Source of the DNA: Acidobacteriaceae bacterium
GTDB lineage: Bacteria > Acidobacteriota > Terriglobia > Bryobacterales > Bryobacteraceae
DNA: 64,000 nucleotides
Assembly: GCA_019240475.1 (NCBI GenBank)
Contig: JAFAYI010000026.1
Location: 124,001-188,000, forward strand
Reading direction: 5' to 3'
Made by a program: the position numbers and the translations under genes. The notes under the pieces were generated by a model, which was not told where the DNA came from, made no database searches, and was given only the letters and a program-made list of their open reading frames with translations. The first letter of the stretch is position 1. Each line of letters opens with the position of its first letter. This document shows, piece after piece, positions 31,305 to 40,409 of this stretch.

Positions 31305-31784
31305 TTACCTGTGGCCGCCGCCGCCGTGTCCGCCGCCGAAGCTGCCATGCGCCGCGCCGCCGCCCCGCGCGTACCCGCCGCCGAAACCACCCCGGGCATA
31401 TCCACCCGCATAGCCGCGTCCGCCATAACCATAGCCGCGTGCGCCGTAACCGTAGCCGCGTCCTCCGTAACCATAGCCTCCCCGGTATCCGTAGCCGCGC
31501 CCGTAACCATATCCGTACCCACGCCCATACCAACCGCCGCCCCAGCCACCCCAGTAGCCGAGCCCAACGTATGGATAGTAGCCGTAATAGGGGTACCCAT
31601 AGTACGGATACGGATACGAATACGCGTATGGATATGGATAGCCGTACCCGTATGCGGGCCCATAGCCATAACCCGGTCCCACGCCCACTCCAAACCCGAT
31701 CACTCCTGCTTGCGCGGGCGTCGGGCTGGCCAGCACCAGCGCCATCGCCAGCACCACCACTAAAAATCCGATTTTCTTGAACAT
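31305..31784 (-). CDS. Exported Gly/Tyr-rich low-complexity protein
   Basis: A 159-residue protein with a clear signal peptide (MFKKIGFLVVVLAMALVLAS, then PTPAQA). The mature part is built from GYGYG, YPYPY, GGRGYGYG and GGGHGG units and contains almost only Gly, Tyr, Arg, Ala, Pro and His. Such proteins are likely unfolded, sticky or matrix-forming outside the cell; the function is unknown. The DNA shows matching short tandem repeats. A GGAGG eight bases before the ATG gives a strong ribosome binding site and the gene has its own terminator, which suggests high expression. Confidence 0.82.
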   Translation of the reverse strand: MFKKIGFLVVVLAMALVLASPTPAQAGVIGFGVGVGPGYGYGPAYGYGYPYPYAYSYPYPYYGYPYYGYYPYVGLGYWGGWGGGWYGRGYGYGYGRGYGYRGGYGYGGRGYGYGARGYGYGGRGYAGGYARGGFGGGYARGGGAAHGSFGGGHGGGGHR

Positions 31785-31913
31785 CTTTTAACCTCCGTAC
31801 GCCTTCTCCTACACTATTTAGACGCGAAATCGGCGCTTTCGGATTCTGTTGTCGTGAGCTGCGTAACCCGAATCCCGCTCTCGGAAACTAATACGTTCAA
31901 ATAGTCTTAGCGA

Positions 31914-32633
31914 ATGTTGAAACATGCTCTCGATTGGTTGCAGATGGGGGCCACCGTGGTCGAAGGACTGCTGCTCCTGCGCGTCCTCACCCTGAAATTG
32001 CACCGCGTCTACCTCTTCATCACGCTCTATTGCGTGCTGAATTTGCTCTTCGATGCCGCCTCCTGGTACTTCGGCTGGGAAAGCGCCGAAAGTAGCCGCA
32101 TATTCGAGTTCTCGCTCTTCTTCTTCGCCCCGCTGTATCCGCTCGCCGCCTGGGAAACGTTCGAAGAAAGTAAGTCCGTGGTCGGCAAACTGCGCCGGGC
32201 GCAAATGATCCGCTTGGTCTCCGGCCTGCTTGTCACCTGCCTTTGCGCGCTCCTGATCAGCCTCTATGTGGAGCCTGCCGATACGAACGGCAACTCTCTG
32301 ATGCTGCTCTTCACGGGAGTATTCTTGCTGACCGGCTCCGCTTCGGCCTGCGCCGCTTTTCTCTGGTTCATGTACCGCTTTTCCCGCGCCAACAAGATCC
32401 CGCTCGCCTACAACACCGCCATTTGGATCTACTTCTTCATCGTTTCTTTGTCGCTCCAGATCGCCGATTGCATGACGGATTTCATCCGGTCCCTTTTGCC
32501 GCAGACCGTAACCGACATCGCCGCGGTCGCCCTGTTATCGTTCGACTTAGTGCTGATGGCGTGGTGCATCGTTCGCTTGAAACCCGTTCCCTCCGGGGCG
32601 CCATCCGCTCCCGAAAAGGCGCGCCTCGAGTGA
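31914..32633 (+). CDS. Integral membrane protein of unknown function
   Basis: A 239-residue polytopic protein with about six to seven hydrophobic helices (about residues 12-26, 32-52, 67-82, 103-120, 130-153, 167-184, 200-220) and a short charged cytoplasmic tail. I recognise no family motif; the pattern of even helices with few charges resembles small sensor-less membrane proteins found next to histidine kinases in acidobacteria, but no kinase is adjacent here. The start ATG has no clear binding site. Its 3' end is 44 bases from the convergent permease gene. Confidence 0.75.
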   Translation: MLKHALDWLQMGATVVEGLLLLRVLTLKLHRVYLFITLYCVLNLLFDAASWYFGWESAESSRIFEFSLFFFAPLYPLAAWETFEESKSVVGKLRRAQMIRLVSGLLVTCLCALLISLYVEPADTNGNSLMLLFTGVFLLTGSASACAAFLWFMYRFSRANKIPLAYNTAIWIYFFIVSLSLQIADCMTDFIRSLLPQTVTDIAAVALLSFDLVLMAWCIVRLKPVPSGAPSAPEKARLE

Positions 32634-32677
32634 TTCGCCTCAATCCCGGCCGAAACTATGGCGCGTCGCCCATGATC

Positions 32678-35308
32678 TCACTGGACCCGCAAGCATTGTG
32701 CCGGATCGAGCTTCGATGCGCGGAGAGCCGGAATGCAGGTGGCTGCCGACGCCACGCAAACAATTACGGCCAGCACGACCAAGTACACTATCGGCGCCCC
32801 GAATTGGATCCCGCTGAACATGGCGTCGAACACTCGCGGCAATGGCAAAGCGAGCGCCGCGCCAGCTGCGGACCCAATAGCGGCCGTCTTCAATCCTCCG
32901 CTAAGAACCGTGCGGAAGATTCCGGATCTGCTTGCTCCGAGGGCCATTCGTATCCCGATTTCGTGCGTCCTCTGGCTGGTCGAATACGCCACCATGCCGT
33001 ATATGCCGATCGCCGCCATGATCAACGCAAGGAGCGCGAACATTCCCAGGATGCGTACAAACAGCGGGTTGCCGCGCCGGTTGTGCTCGACAAACTGCCG
33101 CATCGTGGCTACGCTCGCCAAGGGAAGCTCCGGATCAATCTCAGCCACAGCCCGGCGGACCGACGAAATCAAAGCCTCCGGGCTGCCTACCGTTCGTAGA
33201 AGCAAACACAGCGAACCGGTTGGGTGCTGCGCGAAAGCCTCATAGATTTCGGGATCGATGCGAACGTCCTCGGAATCGGTTTTGCTATCGCCCACCACGC
33301 CCACAATTTCACTCCACGTGTTGGCAGCATGCTTGCCTGACAACTTCAGTTGAATGCCAAGTGGATTTCTTCCCCCAAGAAAGCGCCGGGCGAACTCCTG
33401 ATTCACCAGCACGGCGCGAGGAGCGTTTGCCTCATCCGCGCTTGTGAAGACGCGCCCGCGTAGCACGGGAATGCGCGTTGCCTCGAAGTACTCGGACGTC
33501 ACCACTACATCTAGCGCGGTCGGAGGAGCGTCCGTCAAGTTTTCCCTCTCGCCTTTGATCAGAAAGGAACTGCTCGATGGATCGCCCCCCGGGAGATCGG
33601 ACGAGAGCGCGGCATTTGAGACTGAAGGAAGCTGTTGCAGCCGGGTGAGCAGTTTCTTCGCAAAGAGACGCTCTTCCGCGGGACCTTGGTACTGCGCGGC
33701 GTCGAGCTTCAAGGTCGCAGTCAGCAGGTGATCGGTCGGGAATCCGAGGTCCTGATGCTCCAGTTGGAAGATGCCGCGAATAAGCAGCCCGCTTCCGGTC
33801 AGCAGGACCAGCGCAAGCGCGATCTCGGATACAACCAGGAGCGCTCGAAGCCGGCTCTGCGAGGCGTCGGCGGAAGCGCCTCGCGTTTCGCTCTTCAGGC
33901 CGGCATTGACGTCGCTCCGCGCTGACTTGACGGCCGGAGTCAATGCGGAAAGAAGCGCCGACACGACGGAAATCGTCATTGCGTAGGCCAGCACCTTTCG
34001 ATCCAAAGCGATCGGCACGGCGTTCACGGCTTCGTTGAAACTGAGATTGGCGCGCAGGAGCGCGATGCCGGCGTACGCCAACAGCAAACCGGCGCCTCCG
34101 CCAAAAAGCGAGATCACCAGCCCTTCGGTTAAGAGTTGGCGAACAATCCGCATTCGGCTCGCGCCTATAGATAAGCGGATCGCAAGTTCTTTCTGGCGGC
34201 GCGCCGCTCGTGTAAGCAACAGCCCGGCCACATTTGCGCAAGCGATCAGCAGAATGAACGACACCGTCATCATCAGTACAACCAGCGATTTGCGGATCCC
34301 GAAATTACGAATGAGAAACTCGGGCAACGCCTGCATCGAGGCGCCCCAGCGGCGCTCCGACGATGGATATTCGATTTCGGCTCGACGAGCCAGGGCGCTT
34401 AATTGCGAACGCGCCTGCGCCGGAGTCACCCCCGGAGCCAGCCGCGCAAACAGGTAAAGGTCGCGATCGGGCCGAGCCGCCGCCGATCGGTCGGCCGCCG
34501 TCACAGTCAGCGGCGTCCAAAGCTGCGGCACAAATCCGAGAAGCCGAAAATCCTCCGGCATTACCCCGATCACCGTGTAATCTTCGCGGCCCAGGCGAAC
34601 CGTGCGGCCGACGATTCCCGCATCGGAGGCAAAGCGCCCGGCCCACAGCGCGTAGCTAAGAACCAGGACGTGATTGCGGCCCGGAACGTCTTCATCCTTT
34701 GCGAACGTGCGCCCCAACGCCGGCCGCGCCTGAAGCAGGCCGAAATAGTTGGGCGTTACAGCGGAATACCGTATGCTTTCTGCCTGGCCATTCACCGTCA
34801 ACCCTGCGCTCTGGTAGTCGTTCACCGCTGCTACATCCGAAAAGGTATCCGTATGGCTGCGCCATGCAAGATAGTTCGGCGCCGAAACCGGATTCAACTC
34901 CGCGAAATCGCCGGCGATCGGATTCACAGAAGACAGTGCATACACGCGCGCCAGGTCCTTGCCCGGCAGACGCGGCATCAGAAACGCGCTCACGAGGCTG
35001 AACATGGTCGCGTTTACCGCGATGCCCAACGCAAGCGTGGCTACTGCGGTGGTAGCGAAACCGGGGTTCTTGGCAAGCTGCCGGCTGGCGTACCCGACAT
35101 CCGCCCACCAGCTTTCAAGCCGTGTCCATCCCCACGCTTCCCGGCTGCTTTCTTCGATCAGAGTGCGGTTCCCGAACGAGCGTCGGGCCGCCAGTTCCGC
35201 TTCTTTGCGGCTCAGCCCCTCCGCCATCAGCTCCTCCACCGCTTCCGCGATATGTTCGCTGATGGAGACTTCCAGATCCGTGTAGCGGCGTCGGCGAAAA
35301 AGGCTCAT
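32678..35308 (-). CDS. MacB/FtsX-type ABC permease (ADOP family)
   Basis: An 876-residue inner-membrane permease. A cytoplasmic N-terminal segment of about 90 residues (SISEHIAEAVEELMAEGLSR) precedes TM1 (ATTAVATLALGIAVNATMFS), a periplasmic MacB-type domain, a FtsX domain (VVLMMTVSFILLIACANVAGLLLTRAARRQKELAIR split around residue 360), a second periplasmic domain and a second FtsX domain (GMVAYSTSQRTHEIGIRMALGAS). This duplicated architecture without its own ATPase gene is the acidobacterial duplicated orphan permease type, commonly paired with a PadR regulator, as here. Substrate unknown. Confidence 0.93.
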   Translation of the reverse strand: MSLFRRRRYTDLEVSISEHIAEAVEELMAEGLSRKEAELAARRSFGNRTLIEESSREAWGWTRLESWWADVGYASRQLAKNPGFATTAVATLALGIAVNATMFSLVSAFLMPRLPGKDLARVYALSSVNPIAGDFAELNPVSAPNYLAWRSHTDTFSDVAAVNDYQSAGLTVNGQAESIRYSAVTPNYFGLLQARPALGRTFAKDEDVPGRNHVLVLSYALWAGRFASDAGIVGRTVRLGREDYTVIGVMPEDFRLLGFVPQLWTPLTVTAADRSAAARPDRDLYLFARLAPGVTPAQARSQLSALARRAEIEYPSSERRWGASMQALPEFLIRNFGIRKSLVVLMMTVSFILLIACANVAGLLLTRAARRQKELAIRLSIGASRMRIVRQLLTEGLVISLFGGGAGLLLAYAGIALLRANLSFNEAVNAVPIALDRKVLAYAMTISVVSALLSALTPAVKSARSDVNAGLKSETRGASADASQSRLRALLVVSEIALALVLLTGSGLLIRGIFQLEHQDLGFPTDHLLTATLKLDAAQYQGPAEERLFAKKLLTRLQQLPSVSNAALSSDLPGGDPSSSSFLIKGERENLTDAPPTALDVVVTSEYFEATRIPVLRGRVFTSADEANAPRAVLVNQEFARRFLGGRNPLGIQLKLSGKHAANTWSEIVGVVGDSKTDSEDVRIDPEIYEAFAQHPTGSLCLLLRTVGSPEALISSVRRAVAEIDPELPLASVATMRQFVEHNRRGNPLFVRILGMFALLALIMAAIGIYGMVAYSTSQRTHEIGIRMALGASRSGIFRTVLSGGLKTAAIGSAAGAALALPLPRVFDAMFSGIQFGAPIVYLVVLAVIVCVASAATCIPALRASKLDPAQCLRVQ

Positions 35309-35315
35309 AACCTAC

Positions 35316-35660
35316 CTACGCTTCGGCGGCGGCGAGCACGCGTGTAATCCCAGTCAACATGCGGTCGAAGCTCGACGCCTCACGCTTCAAATGGCGCCGG
35401 CCTGCGCCCGTCAAGCGATAAATGCGCGTTGGACGACCCTTGGCCGAAACGCCGGATTCCGCTTCGAGCAGCCCTTCTTTCAACAGGCGCTGAAGCGCCG
35501 GATAAAGAGATCCTTCCTCGATGTGCAGAAGGTCCTCCGAGACCTGCTTGATGTGCTTGGCCAGCGCATAGCCGTGCATGGGCTTCAGCCGGAGCGTATG
35601 AAGAATCATCAGCTCGAGCGCTCCGGAAAAGAGATCGCGCCGATCCGCGCTATTGGACAT
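35316..35660 (-). CDS. PadR-family transcriptional regulator
   Basis: A 114-residue winged-helix repressor. The family block ALELMILHTLRLKPMHGYAL, the helix IEEGSLYPALQRLLKEGLLEAE and the wing GRPTRIYRLTGAGRRHL are present, with a short C-terminal dimerisation helix. It is followed by the permease gene after seven bases, with AGGTAGG before that ATG, so it very probably controls the permease and itself. A perfect palindrome directly upstream is the probable operator. The ATG is only five bases from a TATGAT box, so the mRNA may be leaderless. Confidence 0.94.
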   Translation of the reverse strand: MSNSADRRDLFSGALELMILHTLRLKPMHGYALAKHIKQVSEDLLHIEEGSLYPALQRLLKEGLLEAESGVSAKGRPTRIYRLTGAGRRHLKREASSFDRMLTGITRVLAAAEA

Positions 35661-35665
35661 AGCTA

Positions 35666-35701
35666 ATCATAGAATGAAATACCTATTTAGTAAATAGGTA
35701 T
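35666..35701 (-). promoter_or_regulatory. Promoter and palindromic operator of the PadR-permease operon
   Basis: On the minus strand TTTACT (complement of 35689-35694) and TATGAT (complement of 35666-35671) are 17 bases apart, a good sigma70 promoter. A perfect inverted repeat with 11-base arms ATACCTATTTA and TAAATAGGTAT around one base (35679-35701) covers the -35 and half of the spacer. It is AT-rich in a GC-rich genome and well placed for autorepression. Transcription would begin at or beside the A of the ATG. Confidence 0.7.
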
Positions 35702-35758
35702 CCAGGGCTATGCTCCTGTGCGTTTGGGACGCGGCCGCCGCCGGGTTCTAATCGGAAA

Positions 35759-37132
35759 GTGGATTCATCGCCATTGCCCGCGCCCAAGCGCGAACTGCGG
35801 TTGCGCGATCTCGTCTTTCTCAACATCAGCGCTATCGTCAGCCTGCGTTGGATAGCCGCTGCCGCGCATTCGGGCGCCGGTTCGTTCCTCTTGTGGCTAG
35901 TCGCCGCATTGTTCTTTTTTCTTCCCTCCGCCCTGGTGGTCGCGCGCCTGGCGGAACGGTTCCCCGCTCAAGGTGGAATGTATGTCTGGACCAAGCACGC
36001 CTTCGGAGACCGCCACGCCTTCCTGTGCGCCTGGACTTATTTCGTTTCGAACATTCTGTATCTGCCCTCGCTGTTGATGGCGGGCGTCGGCATGACGGTC
36101 TATGCGATCGGCGATTTCGGGCAGCGCCTTTCCGAGCTCCGCTCATTCGTCTTGCCTGCCACTCTCGCCGTCCTGTGGATCGCGTTCCTCGGCAATTTCT
36201 TCGGCCTCAGAGTCGCCAAGTGGCTCTGGACGCTGGGAGTCGCGTCCACCTTCATCATCGGCGCCGTGCTCTGCGCGCTCGCCGTGCTGGCGCTCCAGAA
36301 GGGCAGCTCGATGACCACCCGTTGGGACCTGTTGCCCCGCCCTTCGCTCGACACCTTGAACTTCTGGTCTCAAATCGCCTTCGCGTTTGTCGGCCTTGAA
36401 CTCGCGCCCATCGTCAGCGGCGAGATCCGCAATCCTCGTCGCGACCTGCCGCGCGCTGCCGTTGTCAGCGGTGTCGCCTGCACGCTGTTCTACGTCGCAT
36501 GCACCGCCGCGCTCCTTGTCTTACTGCCACCCGACCGAATCAGCCCCATGACAGGTCTCGCGCAGGCCGGCGTCGCGGGCGCCGCTCGGCTGGGCCTTCC
36601 CGCCGTCTCCCTGTTGCTTGCAGGTATGCTGGGCTTGGCTCTGGCCGGTCAGGCCGATGCATGGATCGCCGGAAACACGCGCCTGCCCTACACAATCGGC
36701 CTCGACCATTATCTGCCCGCGGCTTTCGCGCGCCTTCATCCCCGCTGGGGTACCCCTTACGTCTCCTTGTTGGTTCAAGTCGCCGCGGCCACCCTCTTCT
36801 TGCTCATGGCTCAATTGGGCGAAAGCGTGCGCGCCGCCTATCAGTTCATGGTCGATATGACTCTCATCGCGACATTCGTGCCGTTCATCTATATCTTCGG
36901 AGCGGGTTTCCGGTTCGCAAACCGCCTCGCCTCCTTCTTCGGCCTTGCCGTGACGCTCATCGCCATCGCGCTCTCTCTGCTGCCGCCGCCCGAAGCCGCC
37001 TCCCCGCTGCTATTTGAACTGAAGATTGTTGGTGGATCGCTGCTCTTCGCAGCCCTCGGCTGGCGGCTCTTCAGCCGTTATCAGACCCAAGCCATTTCCC
37101 TGCATTGCCGCCCCACGTCGAATTCCCTTTAG
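35759..37132 (+). CDS. APC-superfamily amino acid permease
   Basis: A 457-residue transporter with about 12 hydrophobic segments. The first helix motif VFLNISAIVSLRWIAAAAHSG, and FPAQGGMYVWTKHAFGDRHAFLCAW after helix 2, match the amino acid-polyamine-organocation family, in the branch that moves amino acids or polyamines with protons; the substrate cannot be read from the sequence. A GTG start at 35759 is used, with TTG 35774 as alternative; neither has a good binding site. It is divergent from the PadR gene, 98 bases apart, and the palindrome could also affect it. Confidence 0.88.
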   Translation: MDSSPLPAPKRELRLRDLVFLNISAIVSLRWIAAAAHSGAGSFLLWLVAALFFFLPSALVVARLAERFPAQGGMYVWTKHAFGDRHAFLCAWTYFVSNILYLPSLLMAGVGMTVYAIGDFGQRLSELRSFVLPATLAVLWIAFLGNFFGLRVAKWLWTLGVASTFIIGAVLCALAVLALQKGSSMTTRWDLLPRPSLDTLNFWSQIAFAFVGLELAPIVSGEIRNPRRDLPRAAVVSGVACTLFYVACTAALLVLLPPDRISPMTGLAQAGVAGAARLGLPAVSLLLAGMLGLALAGQADAWIAGNTRLPYTIGLDHYLPAAFARLHPRWGTPYVSLLVQVAAATLFLLMAQLGESVRAAYQFMVDMTLIATFVPFIYIFGAGFRFANRLASFFGLAVTLIAIALSLLPPPEAASPLLFELKIVGGSLLFAALGWRLFSRYQTQAISLHCRPTSNSL

Positions 37133-37147
37133 CGCCTCGACCGGCCC

Positions 37148-38080
37148 TCAGCCGCATGCGTCGTTGTTGCCGAAGTGATTCGACCGGCTGCTCCAACCGA
37201 CAACACCGTTCGGCAGCCGGATCTTAATCCACCAGATACCCTCCGGAACCGCCGGCAAAATGGTCTCACCCCAACAGGCCTCGGATGGCCGAAAGCAGTA
37301 CCGCGCGTAATTTTCTTCCGCCTGGACAATCTTGCCATTCGCGTAAAAGTTCGCATATCCCTCGCCCAATTTGTCGAGTACGAAAACGATACTTCCTTTC
37401 CGAAAAAGGCCGTCCGTGAGAACTTGAACCGGCGCCGGCGTCAGATGAACTTCGCCCGTCAGGGCTATCACGCGGCTGCCCTTCGATGCGGTTCCAACGA
37501 CGCGCTCGCTGCCGGGGTTTGCAACCAGGTTCGTCGTGGCAAGAACACTCCAATCTCCGAAGCGGCAGCACTCAAATGGGCATGCGTTCTTCGCCACGTA
37601 GTGCTCGGGAGGCCTTTCCTTCGCCGGCAGGCGCCTTAATTTCCGCGCAAATTCTCGCCGCCGTTCATCGGAGATCGCCTCTAGCTTTCCAAGCTTTTGC
37701 CCGAGAGGCGAGGCTTCAAACAAAGGTGTCGTCAGGAACCTCTCGATTCTGGGGAAGTTGCTTGCCTCACGAGAAGGATTGATCTCGAAACCACGCGCGT
37801 CCATCGCTTGCAGTACTCGTAAGGCCTCTTTGGGACGGCCCGCCTGCAGAAGAGTGTCGGCAAGTTCGTACCAACGGTAAGCAATGCCGCAGCCGGTCCT
37901 AACTTCTTGTTTCCGTAAATCGATAAGCCGGTCCCAGTCGTGGCTCCTCTCCGCCTCCCGCATCTGCTTCGAGCCGATCCAACCCCTGTCGTCTTGGCAT
38001 GGCCCTCCGATGACTTCCTCGCATAAAGCGCTCCCGGCTGCAAGAAGAATCAGCACGCCCGCAGTGCAAAAAACGCGCAT
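37148..38080 (-). CDS. Exported protein with TPR-like and SH3-like parts
   Basis: A 310-residue protein with signal peptide (residues 1-20, AAGSALC). Residues about 35-100 form helical hairpins of TPR type (YRWYELADTLLQAGRPKEALRVLQAMDARG). The central part contains a CPFECCRFGDWSV motif, and the C-terminal half resembles a bacterial SH3 domain (KGSRVIALTGEVHL...GSIVFVLDKLGEGYANFYANGKIV, then WWIKIRLPNGVVGW). It probably acts in the periplasm or at the cell wall; no specific family is recognised. Several paired Cys suggest disulfides. It ends 15 bases from the convergent permease gene. Confidence 0.8.
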   Translation of the reverse strand: MRVFCTAGVLILLAAGSALCEEVIGGPCQDDRGWIGSKQMREAERSHDWDRLIDLRKQEVRTGCGIAYRWYELADTLLQAGRPKEALRVLQAMDARGFEINPSREASNFPRIERFLTTPLFEASPLGQKLGKLEAISDERRREFARKLRRLPAKERPPEHYVAKNACPFECCRFGDWSVLATTNLVANPGSERVVGTASKGSRVIALTGEVHLTPAPVQVLTDGLFRKGSIVFVLDKLGEGYANFYANGKIVQAEENYARYCFRPSEACWGETILPAVPEGIWWIKIRLPNGVVGWSSRSNHFGNNDACG

Positions 38081-38112
38081 GGTGTCTGCGAGTGTACTAT
38101 GACAAGATCGCG

Positions 38113-38156
38113 AAAAAAAATGCCGCTCCAGCTCGTGTCAGGTGAGCCGGAGCGGC
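38113..38156 (-). terminator. Rho-independent terminator of the FecR-like gene
   Basis: On the minus strand, arms GCCGCTCCGGCTC and GAGCTGGAGCGGC pair over 12 positions with one mismatch around a nine-base loop, followed by one A and eight T (complement of 38113-38120). It begins 22 bases beyond the stop of the FecR-like gene. Confidence 0.92.
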
Positions 38157-38177
38157 TGAGGGAAGGATCATGAACCT

Positions 38178-40409
38178 TCAGCGGCCTCGATGGCCTCCTG
38201 AAGAAGAATGCCCGCCGCCTCCGGAGTGGCCGCCACCGCCTCCGTGAGAGGAGCCGCCGCCTCGCGGAGCACTGTAGTGCGGAGCCGCGGGCGCGTTGTA
38301 ATGAGGCGCGCTGTAGTGCGGAGCCGCCGGCGCGCTGTAATGCGGCGCCGAGGGGGCCGCGTAATGCGGGCTTGCCGGCGCACTATAACGGGGAGAGGTG
38401 GATGCCGAACCTCCACCTTCATATCCCCCGCGATAGCCGCCGTAGCCCGGCGAACTCGAACGTGGTGCGGTCGAGCCGCCGTACGGGCGAGATTGATAGC
38501 TGCCTGCGGGCGAGGACGGCCGAGTACCCGCATACCCAGGCCGTCCGCCGTATGTGCCGGAGGCCGAGCCCTGAGGCTGGCCGAAGCTATGCCAACCGCT
38601 GCGCTCCTGCTCTCCGGCGAAACCCTGCCGCAAGCTGCCCGAATTCCCGGGCGCGCCAAAACGTTGCCAGCCGCCCGACGAGCCCGCCTGCGCGCCGGAG
38701 TTGGGCCGCATGCCGGACCCGCGCTGCATATTCGGCGCAACTCCATGCTGAGACGCCGCCGGCGCAACGCCACGTTGAGCCCCCGCCATCGACGCAAACC
38801 GTCCGCTGCCGAATCCCTGCGCCGGATGGAAGAATTGCCGGTTCGCCGCCGAGCTCAACCGCGAATTGGCAACCGCCTCGCGATTCGAAAAAGCGAAGCT
38901 TCCGTGCGTCGGCGTCACCGGCGCGCCACCGTGAAACACGCTTGCGTTCCCTAACTGCGCCCTCGTCGCCGGACTGAACCGCTGTCCTGGCCCCCCGAAT
39001 CGGTTGAACGCCGCTGTCATGGCGCCGCCCCGAATTGCCGCGTTCCTATACATCGCGGCAACGTTCACATTCCGGTCGAATCCGAACCCGCGTCCATAAC
39101 CCGCGCCGAATCCGAATCCGCCGCGGCCGAACCCATGGCCCCACCACGCATGGAAAGCCTCGAACGGCGCAAGCGCAACCCAGCCAAGTCCGGCCCAAAC
39201 TCCCAAACCGCCGCCCCACCCGAAGAAGCCCACCAGCGCCGGGCTCCACAGCGATACGCCAAAGCGCGCTCCGGGCCACCAGCACCATCCGTAACCGCCG
39301 TTCCAGAACCAGCGCCCGTAGTGATACGGCGCCCAGCCCCACGGCGCATTGTCTACCCAGCTCCACCCGTAGTAATCGTCCACATACGTCCATTGGCCGT
39401 AGCTATAGGGAGACCAATCTTGTACCGGCGGACGCGGCGTCCAAACCTCGCCATACTGCGACGGCACCCAGTTGCCATAGGCATCTAAGTCGTCCGCCCC
39501 GTACACATCGCGATTTACATAGTTATAACTTTGGGAGGCAAGTAACTCGCGGTCCCGCCCCGCGCTCCAATCGTCGAATTGGTCGCGCGCGATTTCATAC
39601 GAACTCTGAAATTCGGGGCTCGATGGATTCCCGCGCACCAGCATCGTATGCCCTGCGTCCAGATTCTGCGACCCATTGGGGCTGAACACCTGCGCCTGCC
39701 CGGCTCGCACCGTAATCTGCGTCGTGCCGTCATCGAGCACCGCGACGCGATACTCACCCTGCTGCGCGGGCCGCACCGCTATGCTCGGCGTATCGATCTC
39801 GGCCTGGGCGTCCGAATTCCGCAACACCCGATAAATCACCGCGCCCGCCCCGAGCTGAACTTGATACCGATGATATTCGAGATCCGCAAATCCCAGATCT
39901 GTATTCGGCGCAAGCCGAATCAAGTTCGCGGAATCCAACTCCACCTCCGCCCGCGATCCGGGCGAGGTCTGCACATGGTCCTGGGCCACTAGCGGCGCGT
40001 TCACCGCCGCCGACACCAGCTCTCCGCTCGACCCCAGCTTCACGTTGACATCGCCTTGCACAATGCTCAGCCGCGCAACCCCGTGCTGCCGGTCGTCGGC
40101 GCCCTGCCCGTCCGGGCTCGCCTGTGGAGAGTCTTGCGCCTGAGGATTGGGCTGCTGCGCCGGAGGATATTGGCCCTGTCCTTGTGGGTAAGGCCCGTGT
40201 GGATATTGCCCCTGTGGATACTGCGCCTGCGGATACTGCGCCTGCGGATAGGGAGCATTCTGCGCGTATCCCGGAGCCTGTCCGTACGCGCTCTGCGGGT
40301 CTCCCTGACCGGCGTAGGCCCCCGGGGCCGCATACTGCGCTTCGATCGGCACGGTTCCGAAGACCACCAGGGCAGCCACCAGAACCATCGATAAAAGAGA
40401 GCGGAACAT
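38178..40409 (-). CDS. Exported FecR-domain/DUF6600-type protein with low-complexity ends
   Basis: A 743-residue exported protein. Signal peptide at 1-24; residues about 25-100 are PQGQYP/PQAQYP repeats; about 110-275 form a FecR-like beta domain (ARLSIVQGDVNVKLG, SPGSRAEVELDSANLIRL); about 290-440 is a Trp/Tyr/Gly-rich block (YGQWTYVDDYYGWSWVDNAP) as in DUF6600; the rest is a Gly/Ser/His/Pro-rich tail. In FecR the domain is a periplasmic signal transmitter, but this protein has no TM anchor or nearby sigma factor, so it is more likely a surface or envelope-matrix protein. Own terminator. Confidence 0.85.
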   Translation of the reverse strand: MFRSLLSMVLVAALVVFGTVPIEAQYAAPGAYAGQGDPQSAYGQAPGYAQNAPYPQAQYPQAQYPQGQYPHGPYPQGQGQYPPAQQPNPQAQDSPQASPDGQGADDRQHGVARLSIVQGDVNVKLGSSGELVSAAVNAPLVAQDHVQTSPGSRAEVELDSANLIRLAPNTDLGFADLEYHRYQVQLGAGAVIYRVLRNSDAQAEIDTPSIAVRPAQQGEYRVAVLDDGTTQITVRAGQAQVFSPNGSQNLDAGHTMLVRGNPSSPEFQSSYEIARDQFDDWSAGRDRELLASQSYNYVNRDVYGADDLDAYGNWVPSQYGEVWTPRPPVQDWSPYSYGQWTYVDDYYGWSWVDNAPWGWAPYHYGRWFWNGGYGWCWWPGARFGVSLWSPALVGFFGWGGGLGVWAGLGWVALAPFEAFHAWWGHGFGRGGFGFGAGYGRGFGFDRNVNVAAMYRNAAIRGGAMTAAFNRFGGPGQRFSPATRAQLGNASVFHGGAPVTPTHGSFAFSNREAVANSRLSSAANRQFFHPAQGFGSGRFASMAGAQRGVAPAASQHGVAPNMQRGSGMRPNSGAQAGSSGGWQRFGAPGNSGSLRQGFAGEQERSGWHSFGQPQGSASGTYGGRPGYAGTRPSSPAGSYQSRPYGGSTAPRSSSPGYGGYRGGYEGGGSASTSPRYSAPASPHYAAPSAPHYSAPAAPHYSAPHYNAPAAPHYSAPRGGGSSHGGGGGHSGGGGHSSSGGHRGR
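40201..40250 (-). repeat. 15-base tandem repeat coding PQAQY/PQGQY
   Basis: Units of GGATACTGCGCCTGC (plus-strand reading) occur twice exactly (40216-40230, 40231-40245) with a diverged copy before (40201-40215) and a partial one after. They lie inside the N-terminal part of the FecR-like gene and are likely to vary in number between strains. Confidence 0.85.

Noticed and set aside
31326..31700. Periodic repeats that could be taken for a CRISPR array
   Set aside because: They are in-frame coding repeats with no unique spacers of constant length; the same holds for the 15-base repeats near 40.2 kb.
31311..31763. Open frame rich in Ala/Val/Pro opposite the Gly/Tyr-rich gene
   Set aside because: Antisense translation of short DNA repeats; the minus-strand frame has signal peptide, ribosome site and terminator.
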